DNA of 34,727 bases from Poseidonocella sp. HB161398 (GTDB lineage: Bacteria; Pseudomonadota; Alphaproteobacteria; Rhodobacterales; Rhodobacteraceae): positions 1 to 34,727 of the forward strand of contig NZ_VATA01000064.1 of NCBI RefSeq assembly GCF_005870025.1, written 5' to 3'. The position numbers were made by a program, and so were the translations under genes. Below the pieces are notes generated by a model. It did not search any database and had not been told where the DNA came from. It saw only the letters and a program-made list of their open reading frames with translations. Below are positions 1 through 7,281 of the stretch, in pieces. Each line of letters begins with the position of its first letter. The stretch's first letter is position 1.

Positions 1-148
1 GATTCAGCACCTTGCGGGGATGAAGGACTCGAAGGTCATCGTCGCGATCAACAAGGACGAGGAGGCCCCGATCTTCCAGGTCGCCGATTACGGGCTGGTC
101 GCCGACCTCTTCGACGCGGTGCCGGAGCTGACGGAGCGGGTCGGATGA
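1..148 (+). CDS. etfA: Electron transfer flavoprotein alpha subunit, C-terminal end (partial)
   Basis: Only the last 48 codons lie in the window, read in the frame that starts at base 2. The visible part holds the stretches [20 protein letters not shown] and [16 protein letters not shown], typical of the FAD-binding C-terminal domain of EtfA, where the family binds FAD and passes electrons from dehydrogenases or demethylases toward the quinone pool. The stop TGA overlaps the ATG of the next gene (ATGA), so the two were translationally coupled. Since folD- and purU-like genes follow, this ETF probably served an N-methyl demethylase (dimethylglycine, sarcosine or N-methylproline type) rather than fatty-acid oxidation; that is inference from neighbours. 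Confidence 0.93.
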   Translation, partial: IQHLAGMKDSKVIVAINKDEEAPIFQVADYGLVADLFDAVPELTERVG

Positions 149-1028
149 GGGCGCGGCTGATCGACGGGCGCGCCCGCGCGGCGCGGCTCCGCGCGGAGAT
201 CGCCTCGGAGGTGGCCGCGCTCGCGGCCGCCACCGGCACCGTCCCGGGGCTCGCCGTGATCCTCTTCGGCGAAGACCCCGCCAGCCGGGTCCATGCCGCC
301 GCCAAGATCCGCGCGACCGAGGCCGCGGGGATGCGCAGCGTCGCGCACCGCCTGCCCGCGGAGACCTCCGAGGCGGAGCTGCTGGCGCTGATCGACCGGC
401 TCAATGCCGATCTTTCGGTCCACGGCATCCTGGTGCAGCTGCCGCTGCCGCCGCACATCGGGTGCGCGAGGCGGTCGCGCCGGAAAAGGATGCCGGCGGG
501 TTCCACCCGGTCAATGCCGGGCGGCTGGCCTCGGGCGGCGCGGGCATCATGCCCTGCACGCCGATGGGCTGCCTGATGCTGATCGAGGAGGAGTTGGGCG
601 ATTTGCGCGGCAGGACCGCGCTGGTGATCGGCTGCCCGCCGATCGTCGGCCGGCCGATGGCGCAGCTGCTACTGCGGCGCGACTGCACGCTGCGGGTCGC
701 GCACCGCCATGTGGGCGACCTGGCCGCCCTAGCGCGCCAGGGCGATATCGTCATCGCCGCTGCGGGCGTGCCGGGGCTGGTGAAAGGCGCCTGGCTGAAA
801 CCCGGCGCCACCGTGATCGACCTGGGCATCACCCGCGTGCCCGGCCCGGACGGCACCGCCCGGCTGGCCGGCGATGCCGATTTCGCCTCCGCAGCGCAGG
901 TCGCGGGCGCGATCACCCCGGTCCCGGGCGGCGTCGGTCCGATGACCATCGCCTGCCTCCTGGCCAATACCCTGACCGCCTGCCGCCGCCTCGAGGGCTT
1001 GCCCGCCCCGGCGCAGCGCGCCGCCTGA
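145..1028 (+). pseudogene. folD: FolD-like methylenetetrahydrofolate dehydrogenase/cyclohydrolase, frameshifted
   Basis: FolD oxidises 5,10-methylene-THF and hydrolyses the product to 10-formyl-THF. The N-terminal half reads from ATG 145 with GEDPAS, Lys54 and VQLPLPPHI; the rest continues in another frame from about base 462 ([35 protein letters not shown]). Only two bases lie between the last Ile codon (457-459) and the Val codon (462-464), where the family has about four residues, so roughly 10 bases (3n+1) seem deleted. Even when joined it is unusual: the conserved active-site Tyr is His50, the usual VDGF is AGGF, and the NADP-loop GRS is GCP. It may be a degenerating accessory paralogue, with the essential folD elsewhere. 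A sequencing error is possible, but a loss of about 10 bases is less typical of one. ATGA overlap with etfA; purU follows after 21 bases. Confidence 0.85.
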
Positions 1029-1049
1029 CCTGACGAGAGGGCCCCGGAC

Positions 1050-1996
1050 ATGACCCTGCCGACCCGCACCGCCGCGGCGGATGCCGTCGCCCTAGCGGCG
1101 CCGAAATTCTGCCTGATCGTCACCTGCCCCTCGACCCGCGGCATCGTCGCCGCCATCGCGGGCTTCCTGGCCGGGCATGGCTGCAACATCGCCGACAGCG
1201 CACAATACGACGATCCCGGCACGGGGCGCTTCTTCATGCGCGTCAGCTTCGCCCCCGAGACCGGGGCGAAGCTGACGCGCTGGAGCGGGGTTTCCCCGCC
1301 ATCGCCGCCGGGAAGGGGATGGAATTCGCCTTCCATGACGAGGCCGCGAAGATGAAGGTGGTCGTCATGGTCAGCCGCTTCGGGCACTGCCTGAACGACC
1401 TGCTCTACCGGGTGAAGATCGGCGCGCTGCCGGTGGAGATCGTCGCGGTGATCTCGAACCACATGGACTACCAGAAGGTGGTGGTGAACCACGACATCCC
1501 GTTCCACTGCATCGCGGTGACGACGGAGACCAAGGCGCAAGCCGAGGCGCGGATCATGACGGTGGTCGAGGACGCCGGCGCCGAGCTGATCGTGCTGGCG
1601 CGCTACATGCAGATCCTCTCGGACGAGACGTGCCGGAAGATGAGCGGCAAGATCATCAACATCCATCACAGCTTCCTGCCGAGCTTCAGGGGCGCGCCCC
1701 CCAACAAGCAGGCCCATGCCCGCGGGGTGAAGCTGATCGGCGCGACCTCGCATTGCGTGACCGCGGATCTCGACGAGGGCCCGATCATCGAGCCGGACAC
1801 GGTCCCCGTCACCCATGCCCCGAGCCCCGAGCCCCGAGCCCCGAGCCCCGAGGACTATGTCTCGCTCGACCGCGACGTCGAGGCCCAGGTCCTGGCCCGC
1901 GCGGTCCACGCCCGCCGCCGCGCCTTCCTCAACGGCTCGAAGACCATCGTCTTCCCCGCCTCTCCGGGCAGCTACTCCTCCGAACGCATGGGATGA
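1050..1996 (+). pseudogene. purU: Formyltetrahydrofolate deformylase, frameshifted
   Basis: PurU hydrolyses 10-formyl-THF to formate and THF. The N-terminal ACT domain (FCLIVTCPSTRGIVAAIAGF onward, through FFMRVSFAPETGAKL) reads from ATG 1050. The formyltransferase domain (VVVMVSRFGHCLNDLLYR, INIHHSFLPSFRGA, VTADLDEGPIIE) reads one frame over. The shift lies at about 1278-1280: CTG ACG CG CTG GAG has two bases where a codon is expected, so one base is missing. Unrepaired, the first frame ends at 1355 and loses the whole catalytic domain. The end (FPASPGSY..ERMG) is normal for the family. Residues about 251-257 of the joined protein are an insertion caused by a heptamer expansion. With etfA and folD it would form the formate-releasing arm of a demethylation pathway. 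Confidence 0.87.
1818..1852 (+). repeat. Five tandem copies of CCCCGAG inside purU
   Basis: Five perfect 7-bp units run without interruption. Most PurU proteins have a short THAxSxEDY segment here, which two units would encode (THAPSPEDY). Five units give THAPSPEPRAPSPEDY, a 21-bp, seven-residue gain that keeps frame. Only copy numbers 2, 5, 8 and so on keep the frame, so slippage by one unit would switch the gene off. Confidence 0.93.
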
Positions 1997-2264
1997 CCGG
2001 AAACGGCGACGGGGGGCCAGACGGGTACCGGCCGTGGCTGACCCCGCCGCATGCCACGCCAATCGCCGATCGTACGCGGCGAGGGCAATCCCAGATGTGA
2101 CAATTGCAGTGGCAACTGGGCGGACCGGCGGTCTCTCCCGCGGCGCTATCGCGTCGCGCCGCACTCATCGGAGCCCGGCCGGTGCACGACAGGACCCCAG
2201 GCGCATTGCCGGAAGAGAGCGGAGAGCGGCACGCGCCTCGGGCAGGATGGCCCCGACCGCGCCG

Positions 2265-3572
2265 TCAGGCCAGCCCGAGCTCCAGCAAACGGCGCCGGTC
2301 GCGCACGCCATCCAGCGCCGCCGATGCCAGGTCCTGCGGAAACCCTTCGGGCAGCGCGGCCAGGGTGCGCTCTGCCGCCGCCTCGGCCTGCCCGGCAACC
2401 TCCTGCATCAGCGCCTCCATCAGCGCCACGCCATAGCCCGCGGCCCTGGCCGTCTGCAGGTAGTGGCGCGGCACCACCTCGTTCATCCGGTAGTGCCCGC
2501 CCTCGCCCACCGCCATCGCCAGCCGCATGCGGTTCTGCCGGATCTGCCCGTCCCGCATCGCCTTCTGCGCCGTCAGCACGTCATAGAGCGGCGTCATCCG
2601 GAAGCCGCCCGGGCGCAGCGCCAGGCTGAAATTCTTGGCATGCCCGTCCGTCGCGCCCAGAAGCCAGAAGAGCAGCTGCGCGCGGAGGAAGGCCGTCTGG
2701 TCCGCCTGCGGCCGGTCGGAGCCGCCGAGCAGCGCGACGCCCTCGGCAATGCCCGGCCCGCCATCCATCTGGTATTTCAGCGCCGGCGGCACGCCGAGCG
2801 CCTGGCAGAAATCCTCCTGCGGCAGCCGGATCAGCCGCCCGTCCGCGCTCCAGCGCCGGTCGAACCGTGTCACCACCAGGCTGCGCACGTCTTCGAAATC
2901 GGCGATCGCCACCTCGGCGACCTCGGCGCCCATCTCGCGGCAGAAGGTCATGCAGAGGAACTCGTTCTCGACGCTGTCCGAGAGGTTGATGCCGTTGGGC
3001 AGCACGCCCAGCTGGGTCTTCAGGATATGCGTCGTCGGCGTCATGCCCGCGGGCTTCAGCCACTGCCCCTCGTGCCGGAGCAGCGCGGTCTTCTCCTGCG
3101 CGCCGGCGATCGAGATGCGGAAGTCGTCCTCGCGGTCGAGCCCCAGCGGCGCGGCGGCGAGGTTGCGCAGGAGCGCGGCGATGGCGGCCTCGCCGACGGG
3201 CTCGCCCTCGATCCCGTGCCCTGCCTCCGGGACCTCGCCCGCCACGAATTGCAGCGCGCCGACGCAGTCGCGGCCGATCTTCTCCAGCAGGTGCCAGGCA
3301 TCGGTGCCGCCCGCGCCGACCCGCGCCGCCACGCGGTCGCGCACCGGCTGGTAGTCGGGCAGCAGGTTCTCCAGCCAGGCCAGCACCTCGCCGCCGCGAT
3401 GCGTCTCCTCGCGCAGGGGCAGCGACAGCGAGACCGGCATCGCATGCTCCCAGCCGAGCCAGTCCGGCGCATAGGAAAAGGCCAGCGCGCCCGAGGGCGC
3501 CAGCCGCAGCCCGCCCACCAGCCGGCCGTTCAGCAGGACCTGCATCGCGCCGCCCCGGGCACGCCGTGCCAT
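2265..3572 (-). CDS. hipA: Type II toxin-antitoxin toxin HipA, serine/threonine kinase
   Basis: 435 residues, close to E. coli HipA (440) and similar along its length. In E. coli HipA phosphorylates glutamyl-tRNA synthetase and halts translation, giving persistence. Visible here are the N-terminal subdomain (about 11-110), the P-loop segment ISIAGAQEKTA (153-163) with the Ser that is autophosphorylated in E. coli, TRFDRRW (235-241), LPQEDFCQALG (250-260), the catalytic loop GATDGHAKNF (306-315; Asp309, Asn314) and the metal-binding Asp331 in PLYDV. All catalytic residues are kept, so it should be active. The chosen ATG overlaps the hipB stop by one base (TGATG); an ATG ten codons later is a possible alternative. 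HipB normally neutralises it by direct binding and represses the operon. Confidence 0.95.
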   Translation of the reverse strand: MARRARGGAMQVLLNGRLVGGLRLAPSGALAFSYAPDWLGWEHAMPVSLSLPLREETHRGGEVLAWLENLLPDYQPVRDRVAARVGAGGTDAWHLLEKIGRDCVGALQFVAGEVPEAGHGIEGEPVGEAAIAALLRNLAAAPLGLDREDDFRISIAGAQEKTALLRHEGQWLKPAGMTPTTHILKTQLGVLPNGINLSDSVENEFLCMTFCREMGAEVAEVAIADFEDVRSLVVTRFDRRWSADGRLIRLPQEDFCQALGVPPALKYQMDGGPGIAEGVALLGGSDRPQADQTAFLRAQLLFWLLGATDGHAKNFSLALRPGGFRMTPLYDVLTAQKAMRDGQIRQNRMRLAMAVGEGGHYRMNEVVPRHYLQTARAAGYGVALMEALMQEVAGQAEAAAERTLAALPEGFPQDLASAALDGVRDRRRLLELGLA

Positions 3573-3817
3573 CAGAAGATGTCCTCGATCGCGGCGCCGC
3601 CGCCGCGCGGCCCGAGGCCCAGCTCCAGTTCCAGCGCCGCCATGACCGCCAGGAGCGTCGCCAGCTTGGTGCCCGGCTCGCCGTTTTCCAGCGAGGAGAT
3701 GGTCGCCACGCGCAGGTTGGTCCGGGCGCTCAGATCGCCCTGGGTCAGCCCCTGCGCCCGCCGTGCCCGCCGCAGCGCCGTGCCGATCTGCTCTGCCGTC
3801 CTGAGATTCGCCTCCAT
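3572..3817 (-). CDS. hipB: HipB-type antitoxin, Cro/C1 (HTH_3) regulator
   Basis: 81 residues, nearly all one helix-turn-helix domain: LRRARRAQGLTQGDLSART (about 15-33) then ATISSLENGEPGTKLATLL, the normal recognition-helix and linker pattern of HTH_3 antitoxins. A short acidic/hydrophobic tail (AAIEDIF) could contact the toxin. It lies directly before hipA with a TGATG overlap, the classic antitoxin-first order. A GGAG ribosome site lies about 9 bases before the ATG on the minus strand. The two palindromes just upstream (3838-3887) are its probable autoregulatory operators. Strand and frame are certain; the equation with E. coli HipB rests on synteny and fold rather than close identity. Confidence 0.93.
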   Translation of the reverse strand: MEANLRTAEQIGTALRRARRAQGLTQGDLSARTNLRVATISSLENGEPGTKLATLLAVMAALELELGLGPRGGGAAIEDIF

Positions 3818-3837
3818 GCCCCACTCCTTGCGCTAGA

Positions 3838-3887
3838 GCGTAAATTCGATAAATTTCCGCTGCAGCGTAAATACGCCAAATTTACGC
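3838..3887. promoter_or_regulatory. Two tandem operator-like palindromes upstream of hipBA
   Basis: Site 1 (3838-3860) is GCGTAAAT-N7-ATTTCCGC, one mismatch from a palindrome. Site 2 (3865-3887) is GCGTAAAT-N7-ATTTACGC, a perfect 8-7-8 palindrome. The centres are 27 bp apart and site 1 starts 20 bp upstream of the hipB ATG. Shared arms and position fit HipB binding and autorepression; the arms differ from the TATCC/GGATA sites of E. coli HipB. Confidence 0.8.
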
Positions 3888-4251
3888 TGCAGCGCAAGAC
3901 CCGCCGCGCGCGGCTGGCGGCGCCGGACCTGCGGGTTTCGCGTCGCCGGGCCCGTATCCAGCTGGGCGCGGAAATCGGCCCCGCCATCCGGCGGCCGGAC
4001 TGGGGACCGAACGGGCACCTCCATATGGCCGTCGGCCCGATGCCGATCCGCAGACCGGCGCCCCCGGGAAACCGGCGCCTGCGGTCCGGCTTGGCTCAGG
4101 AAAGCGGCAGCGGGCCGGGATCCGCGATCCGGAACGATTAAAAGTGTATCACGCAAATACCTTTTAAAATCGTGACTGATATTTTTGTTATACATCAGAC
4201 TGCATCCGGATTGTCCTAGCGGCACGCTTCTCGTCAAGAATAGGAAACGCA
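3888..4251 (+). promoter_or_regulatory. Intergenic stretch with the probable promoter region of the ABC-cupin operon
   Basis: No gene is supported in these 364 bases. Most of it is GC-rich and featureless. The last part (about 4139-4200) is sharply AT-rich (AAAAGTGTATCAC, CCTTTTAAAATCG, TTTTTGTTATACAT) and is the likely promoter/regulatory zone for the gene at 4252. I could not assign a -35/-10 pair with confidence. A weak purine stretch (AGGAAACGCA) precedes the ATG. Confidence 0.4.
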
Positions 4252-5097
4252 ATGCAACAGGGCTGGATTCAACGTCTCGCAGCCGCGGGCCTTGCCATGG
4301 CGGTGCTGGCATCTCCGCATGCCGGACTCGCGCAGGACTGCACCCCGAAGGTCGATGGCAGCGCGCTGCTGGTGCCGGGCGAAGTGCAGGTCTCGATCAA
4401 CCCGATTTCGCCGCCGATGCAGTACCTCGGATCGGACGGCAAGCTGAAGGGCATGCGCGTCGAGGTCGGCGACGCGATCATCGACCGGCTCTGCCTGGCA
4501 TCGGTCCATATCCGCGTCGACGATTTCGGCACGATGATCCCGGGCCTGCAGGCCGGCCGCTGGGACATCATCAATACCGGGGTGTTCTTCACCGAGGAGC
4601 GCGCCAAGATCATCTACCTGGTGCGCTACGAGAACCAGGCGATCAGCGTCGCGACGCTGCCCGGCAAGGCCTCGGAGATCAAGACCGTGGACGACCTGGC
4701 CGGCAAGAAGATCGGCGTCGATATCGGCGGCTACGAGGAGAACAAGCTGAAGCTTCTCGACCAGGAGCTGCAGGCCAAGGGGCTGCCGCCGATCCAGATC
4801 ATGATCTTCAACGACACCAACATCAACTACCAGGCCCTGCGCGCCGGGCAGATCGATGCCAGCTTCACCATCGACGCGGTCTCGGCCGAATATGCGCAGC
4901 GCGGCATTTCCGAACTCGCCCTGACCGGGCTCTATCCGTCGCCGGTGGCGATCGCCTTCCGCAACCCGGATCTGGCCCGGGCCTTCGCCGGCGAACTGCA
5001 GGCGATGCGCGAGGACGGCAGCTATCAGGCGATCTTCGAGAAATACGGGAAGTCGCCCTGGGAAGGCCCGTTCGACGTCAAGGGGCCCGGGCTCTGA
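4252..5097 (+). CDS. ABC importer substrate-binding protein, polar amino-acid family (SBP family 3)
   Basis: 281 residues. Residues 1-27 form a signal peptide (basic start, hydrophobic LAAAGLAMAVLA core, cleavage near GLA-QDC), so the mature protein is periplasmic. The body has the family-3 pattern: VSINPISPPMQYLGSDGKLK, GMRVEVGDAIIDRL, a DFGTMIPGLQAGRWDII segment, then DLAGKKIGVDIGGYEENKL in lobe 2 and LRAGQIDASFTID. Cys29 and the Cys of DRLCLAS may form a disulphide. It should capture an amino acid or related small zwitterion and deliver it to the permease encoded next. First gene of an operon with permease, ATPase and cupin. The ligand cannot be read from sequence. Confidence 0.9.
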   Translation: MQQGWIQRLAAAGLAMAVLASPHAGLAQDCTPKVDGSALLVPGEVQVSINPISPPMQYLGSDGKLKGMRVEVGDAIIDRLCLASVHIRVDDFGTMIPGLQAGRWDIINTGVFFTEERAKIIYLVRYENQAISVATLPGKASEIKTVDDLAGKKIGVDIGGYEENKLKLLDQELQAKGLPPIQIMIFNDTNINYQALRAGQIDASFTIDAVSAEYAQRGISELALTGLYPSPVAIAFRNPDLARAFAGELQAMREDGSYQAIFEKYGKSPWEGPFDVKGPGL

Positions 5098-5109
5098 GCC
5101 CGCGCCGCC

Positions 5110-5135
5110 CTGCCGGGGGCCATGTCCTCCGGCAG
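5110..5135 (+). terminator. Intercistronic hairpin after the binding-protein gene
   Basis: CTGCCGG (5110-5116) pairs perfectly with CCGGCAG (5129-5135) around a 12-base loop in the 79-base gap between binding protein and permease. There is no T tract, so it more likely protects the upstream mRNA or attenuates than fully terminates, as is common where binding protein must exceed permease. Confidence 0.5.
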
Positions 5136-5176
5136 CGACCCGACCGCAGGCGCCGCGGCGCCGGGAGACGCTTCCT

Positions 5177-5872
5177 ATGACGATGTGGAACTGGGATGCC
5201 TTCTTCGGCTATCTCTTCAGCCCGTTCCTCTTGCGCGGCGCCTGGACGACGATCTGGCTGACGGCGGCCTCGGGCGCCATCGGGCTGGCGCTGGCCGGGC
5301 TGGTGGCGGCGGCGATGATGTCGAATGTCGCGGCACTGCGCCGGGCCGCGCAGGTCTATGTCTGGCTGTTCCGCGGCACGCCGCTGCTGGTGCAGCTCGT
5401 GATCATCTATACCGGCCTGCCGCAGATCGGGCTGCGCTTCTCGGTCGTCGCCTCGGCGCTGATCGGGCTGGCGCTGAACGAGGCGGCCTATCTGGCCGAG
5501 GTGATCCGCGGCGCCATCCAGTCGATCCCGCGCGGGCAGCGCAATGCCGGGCTGGCGCTGGGGCTGACGCCGGTCCAGACCATGCGCGACGTCCTGCTGC
5601 CGCAGGCGATCCGGATCATGCTGCCGACGCTGGGCAACAGCCTCAACGGCCTGCTGAAGACCACCTCGATCACGTCGATCATCTCGATGGAAGAGCTGCT
5701 GAGGCGGACCAACCTGCTGATCCAGGAGCGGTTCCTGACGCTGGAGCTCTTCGTGGTCGCCTCGATCTACTACCTGGTCATGACCTCGGCCTGGCAGATC
5801 GTCCAGACCCGGCTCGAGGCCCGCTACGGCCGCGGCCACCTGCGGGCGCTCGATAACGCGGAGCAGAGATGA
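5177..5872 (+). CDS. ABC importer permease, HisM/GlnP (polar amino-acid) family
   Basis: 231 residues with about five membrane helices: an N-terminal segment around LLRGAWTTIWLTAASGAIGLALAGL, then VYVWLFRGTPLLVQLVIIY, the phrase that marks this family (RGTPLL). The ATPase-contact EAA-like loop is NAGLALGLTPVQTMRDVLLP (about 117-136). It is the only permease gene here, so it should act as a homodimer, or with a distant partner. ATG 5177 is the natural start, with purines (GGGAGACG) about 7 bases upstream. Its stop lies one base before the ATPase start, so the two are tightly coupled. Confidence 0.93.
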   Translation: MTMWNWDAFFGYLFSPFLLRGAWTTIWLTAASGAIGLALAGLVAAAMMSNVAALRRAAQVYVWLFRGTPLLVQLVIIYTGLPQIGLRFSVVASALIGLALNEAAYLAEVIRGAIQSIPRGQRNAGLALGLTPVQTMRDVLLPQAIRIMLPTLGNSLNGLLKTTSITSIISMEELLRRTNLLIQERFLTLELFVVASIYYLVMTSAWQIVQTRLEARYGRGHLRALDNAEQR

Positions 5873-5873
5873 C

Positions 5874-6644
5874 ATGATACGGATCCGGAACCTGACCAAG
5901 CGCTATGGCAGCTTCCAGGTGCTCACCGACTGCTCGCTCGACGTGCCGGACGGGCGCGTGCTGGTGATCTGCGGGCCCTCGGGATCGGGGAAGTCGACTC
6001 TGATCAAGTGCATCAACGGGCTGGAGAGCTTCGACGAAGGGTCGATCGAGGTCGACGGCATCTCGGTCGGCGATCCCTCCGCCAGGCTGCCGCAGCTGCG
6101 CGCCAAGGTCGGCATGGTCTTCCAGCAGTTCGAGCTGTTCCCGCATCTGACCGTCGAGCAGAACCTGATGCTGGCGCCGCGCCGCGTCCTGGGCCGCGGC
6201 CGGGCCGAGGCGCGCGACCGGGCCCATGCGCTCCTTGACCGGGTCGGGCTCCTTGACCAGGCGGCGAAGTACCCGGCCGCGCTCTCGGGCGGCCAGCAGC
6301 AGCGCGTCGCCATCGCCCGCGGGCTGGCCATGGATCCCGGCGTGATGCTCTTCGACGAGCCGACCTCCTCGCTCGATCCCGAGATGATCGGCGAAGTGCT
6401 CGACGTGATGATCCGCCTGGCCGAGACCGGCATGACGATGATCTGCGTCACCCACGAACTGGGCTTCGCCCGCCATGTCGCCGACGAGATCGTCTTCATG
6501 GATGGCGGGCGCATCGTCGAAGCGGGCAGCCCCGAGGAATTCTTCACCAACACCCGGACGGACCGGGCCCGGCGCTTTCTCGCCCGGCTGCTCTATCCGG
6601 GCGAACTGGCCCAGGCCGCACATGTCGAACGGAGACTAGAATGA
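5874..6644 (+). CDS. ABC importer ATP-binding protein, GlnQ/HisP family
   Basis: 256 residues, a complete nucleotide-binding domain: Walker A GPSGSGKST (34-42), Q-loop Gln84 in MVFQQFELFP, signature LSGGQ (137-141), Walker B VMLFDEP (157-163), D-loop SLD (166-168) and H-loop His194 in CVTHELGFAR. The Q-loop wording and the ending (DGGRIVEAGSPEEFF) are typical of amino-acid importers. It hydrolyses ATP on the cytoplasmic face to drive uptake through the permease just upstream. Its final codons overlap the cupin start (ATGA at 6641-6644), so the cupin is translated as part of the transport operon. Confidence 0.95.
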   Translation: MIRIRNLTKRYGSFQVLTDCSLDVPDGRVLVICGPSGSGKSTLIKCINGLESFDEGSIEVDGISVGDPSARLPQLRAKVGMVFQQFELFPHLTVEQNLMLAPRRVLGRGRAEARDRAHALLDRVGLLDQAAKYPAALSGGQQQRVAIARGLAMDPGVMLFDEPTSSLDPEMIGEVLDVMIRLAETGMTMICVTHELGFARHVADEIVFMDGGRIVEAGSPEEFFTNTRTDRARRFLARLLYPGELAQAAHVERRLE

Positions 6645-6991
6645 CGACACGGATCCAGTGGGTGCGCCAGGAGGACACCCCCAAGACCTGGCTCTATCCG
6701 GACAAGGAGTACAGCTACCGGCTGATCACCGAGGCGGCCCATGGCGCGCCGCTCTCGTTCCACGTCACGACCTACCTGCCCGATCTCGACAGCATCGTGG
6801 AGGGCGACGGCGCGCATGACACGGTGCTTTACGCCCTGTCGGGATGGGCGCGCCATGTCGACCTGCTGGAGGACCGCGAGTGGGAGTTCCGGCCGGGCCA
6901 GGCGGTCTATCTGCCCCGCACCTACCGCTACCGGCGCATCGTGGGCTCGGCGGGCATGACCGTCGCCGTTGCCTGCACCCCCTCGCGCTAG
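6641..6991 (+). CDS. Small cupin-fold protein at the end of an ABC-importer operon
   Basis: 116 residues forming a single cupin-like beta barrel. GDGAHDTVLYALSGWARHV (55-73) aligns with cupin motif 1 and PGQAVYLPRTYRY (85-97) with motif 2. Motif 1 keeps one His (His59, followed by Asp) and the usual motif-2 His is Tyr97, so the normal metal site is mostly missing. It may bind ligand without metal, isomerise or sense the imported substrate, or be structural. It overlaps the ATPase gene by four bases, a strong sign of shared function. No transcription-factor domain or signal peptide is present. Fold assignment is fairly sure; function is unknown. Confidence 0.8.
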   Translation: MTTRIQWVRQEDTPKTWLYPDKEYSYRLITEAAHGAPLSFHVTTYLPDLDSIVEGDGAHDTVLYALSGWARHVDLLEDREWEFRPGQAVYLPRTYRYRRIVGSAGMTVAVACTPSR

Positions 6992-7013
6992 CGGCGGGAT
7001 CTCCGCGCACCGT

Positions 7014-7049
7014 CCATTGTCCCGGCCGCTGGCGGGCGGCAGACAATGG
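7014..7049 (+). terminator. Hairpin shortly after the cupin gene
   Basis: CCATTGTC (7014-7021) and GACAATGG (7042-7049) are perfect inverted arms; inside them GCCGC (7025-7029) pairs with GCGGC (7036-7040). The structure sits 22 bases after the operon's last stop codon. No T run follows, so it is a terminator or 3'-end stabiliser by position only. Confidence 0.5.
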
Positions 7050-7178
7050 GCGGACGCCGTCCGGCAGCGGCGCAAGGGCAGGCAATGCCCAGGCGGCGGA
7101 CATATCCCGGTTGCCGGCGCAGACCTCGGCCCTGCCGTCCCGGGGCCATCTCCGCCACCCCGGCCCTTGGCAGGGGCC

Positions 7179-7281
7179 GGAAAATGGCCCTGAGGCATCA
7201 CCAGGGAGGGACCTATTCCAGCCGTTGGCCGAGGCCGCTCCAAGAGGAGATCAAGCACGGCCGCCGTCAGGGCAATTTTCC
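7179..7281. repeat. Long-loop inverted repeat in a gene-free stretch
   Basis: GGAAAATGGCCCTGA (7179-7193) and TCAGGGCAATTTTCC (7267-7281) match as inverted arms at 14 of 15 positions with 73 bases between. No open frame or known family accounts for it. It could be a structured RNA or the ends of a short lost insertion. Confidence 0.55.

Noticed and set aside
462-1028. A separate gene starting at GTG 462
   Set aside because: It begins in the middle of the FolD fold and directly continues the N-terminal half; a frameshift is the simpler reading.
1818-1852. Short tandem repeats as a CRISPR or origin-type array
   Set aside because: Seven-base units with no spacers inside a coding gene are a slippage tract, not a CRISPR or iteron array.
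401-2164. Long minus-strand open frame of 587 codons opposite folD and purU
   Set aside because: It is the shadow of high-GC coding DNA: rich in Arg, His, Gly and Asp with no domain, and it covers two recognisable genes on the other strand.
3573-3824. N-terminal extension of hipA to 3824
   Set aside because: The extension would cover hipB in another frame and reads as low-complexity protein; the ATG at 3572 gives the normal HipA start.
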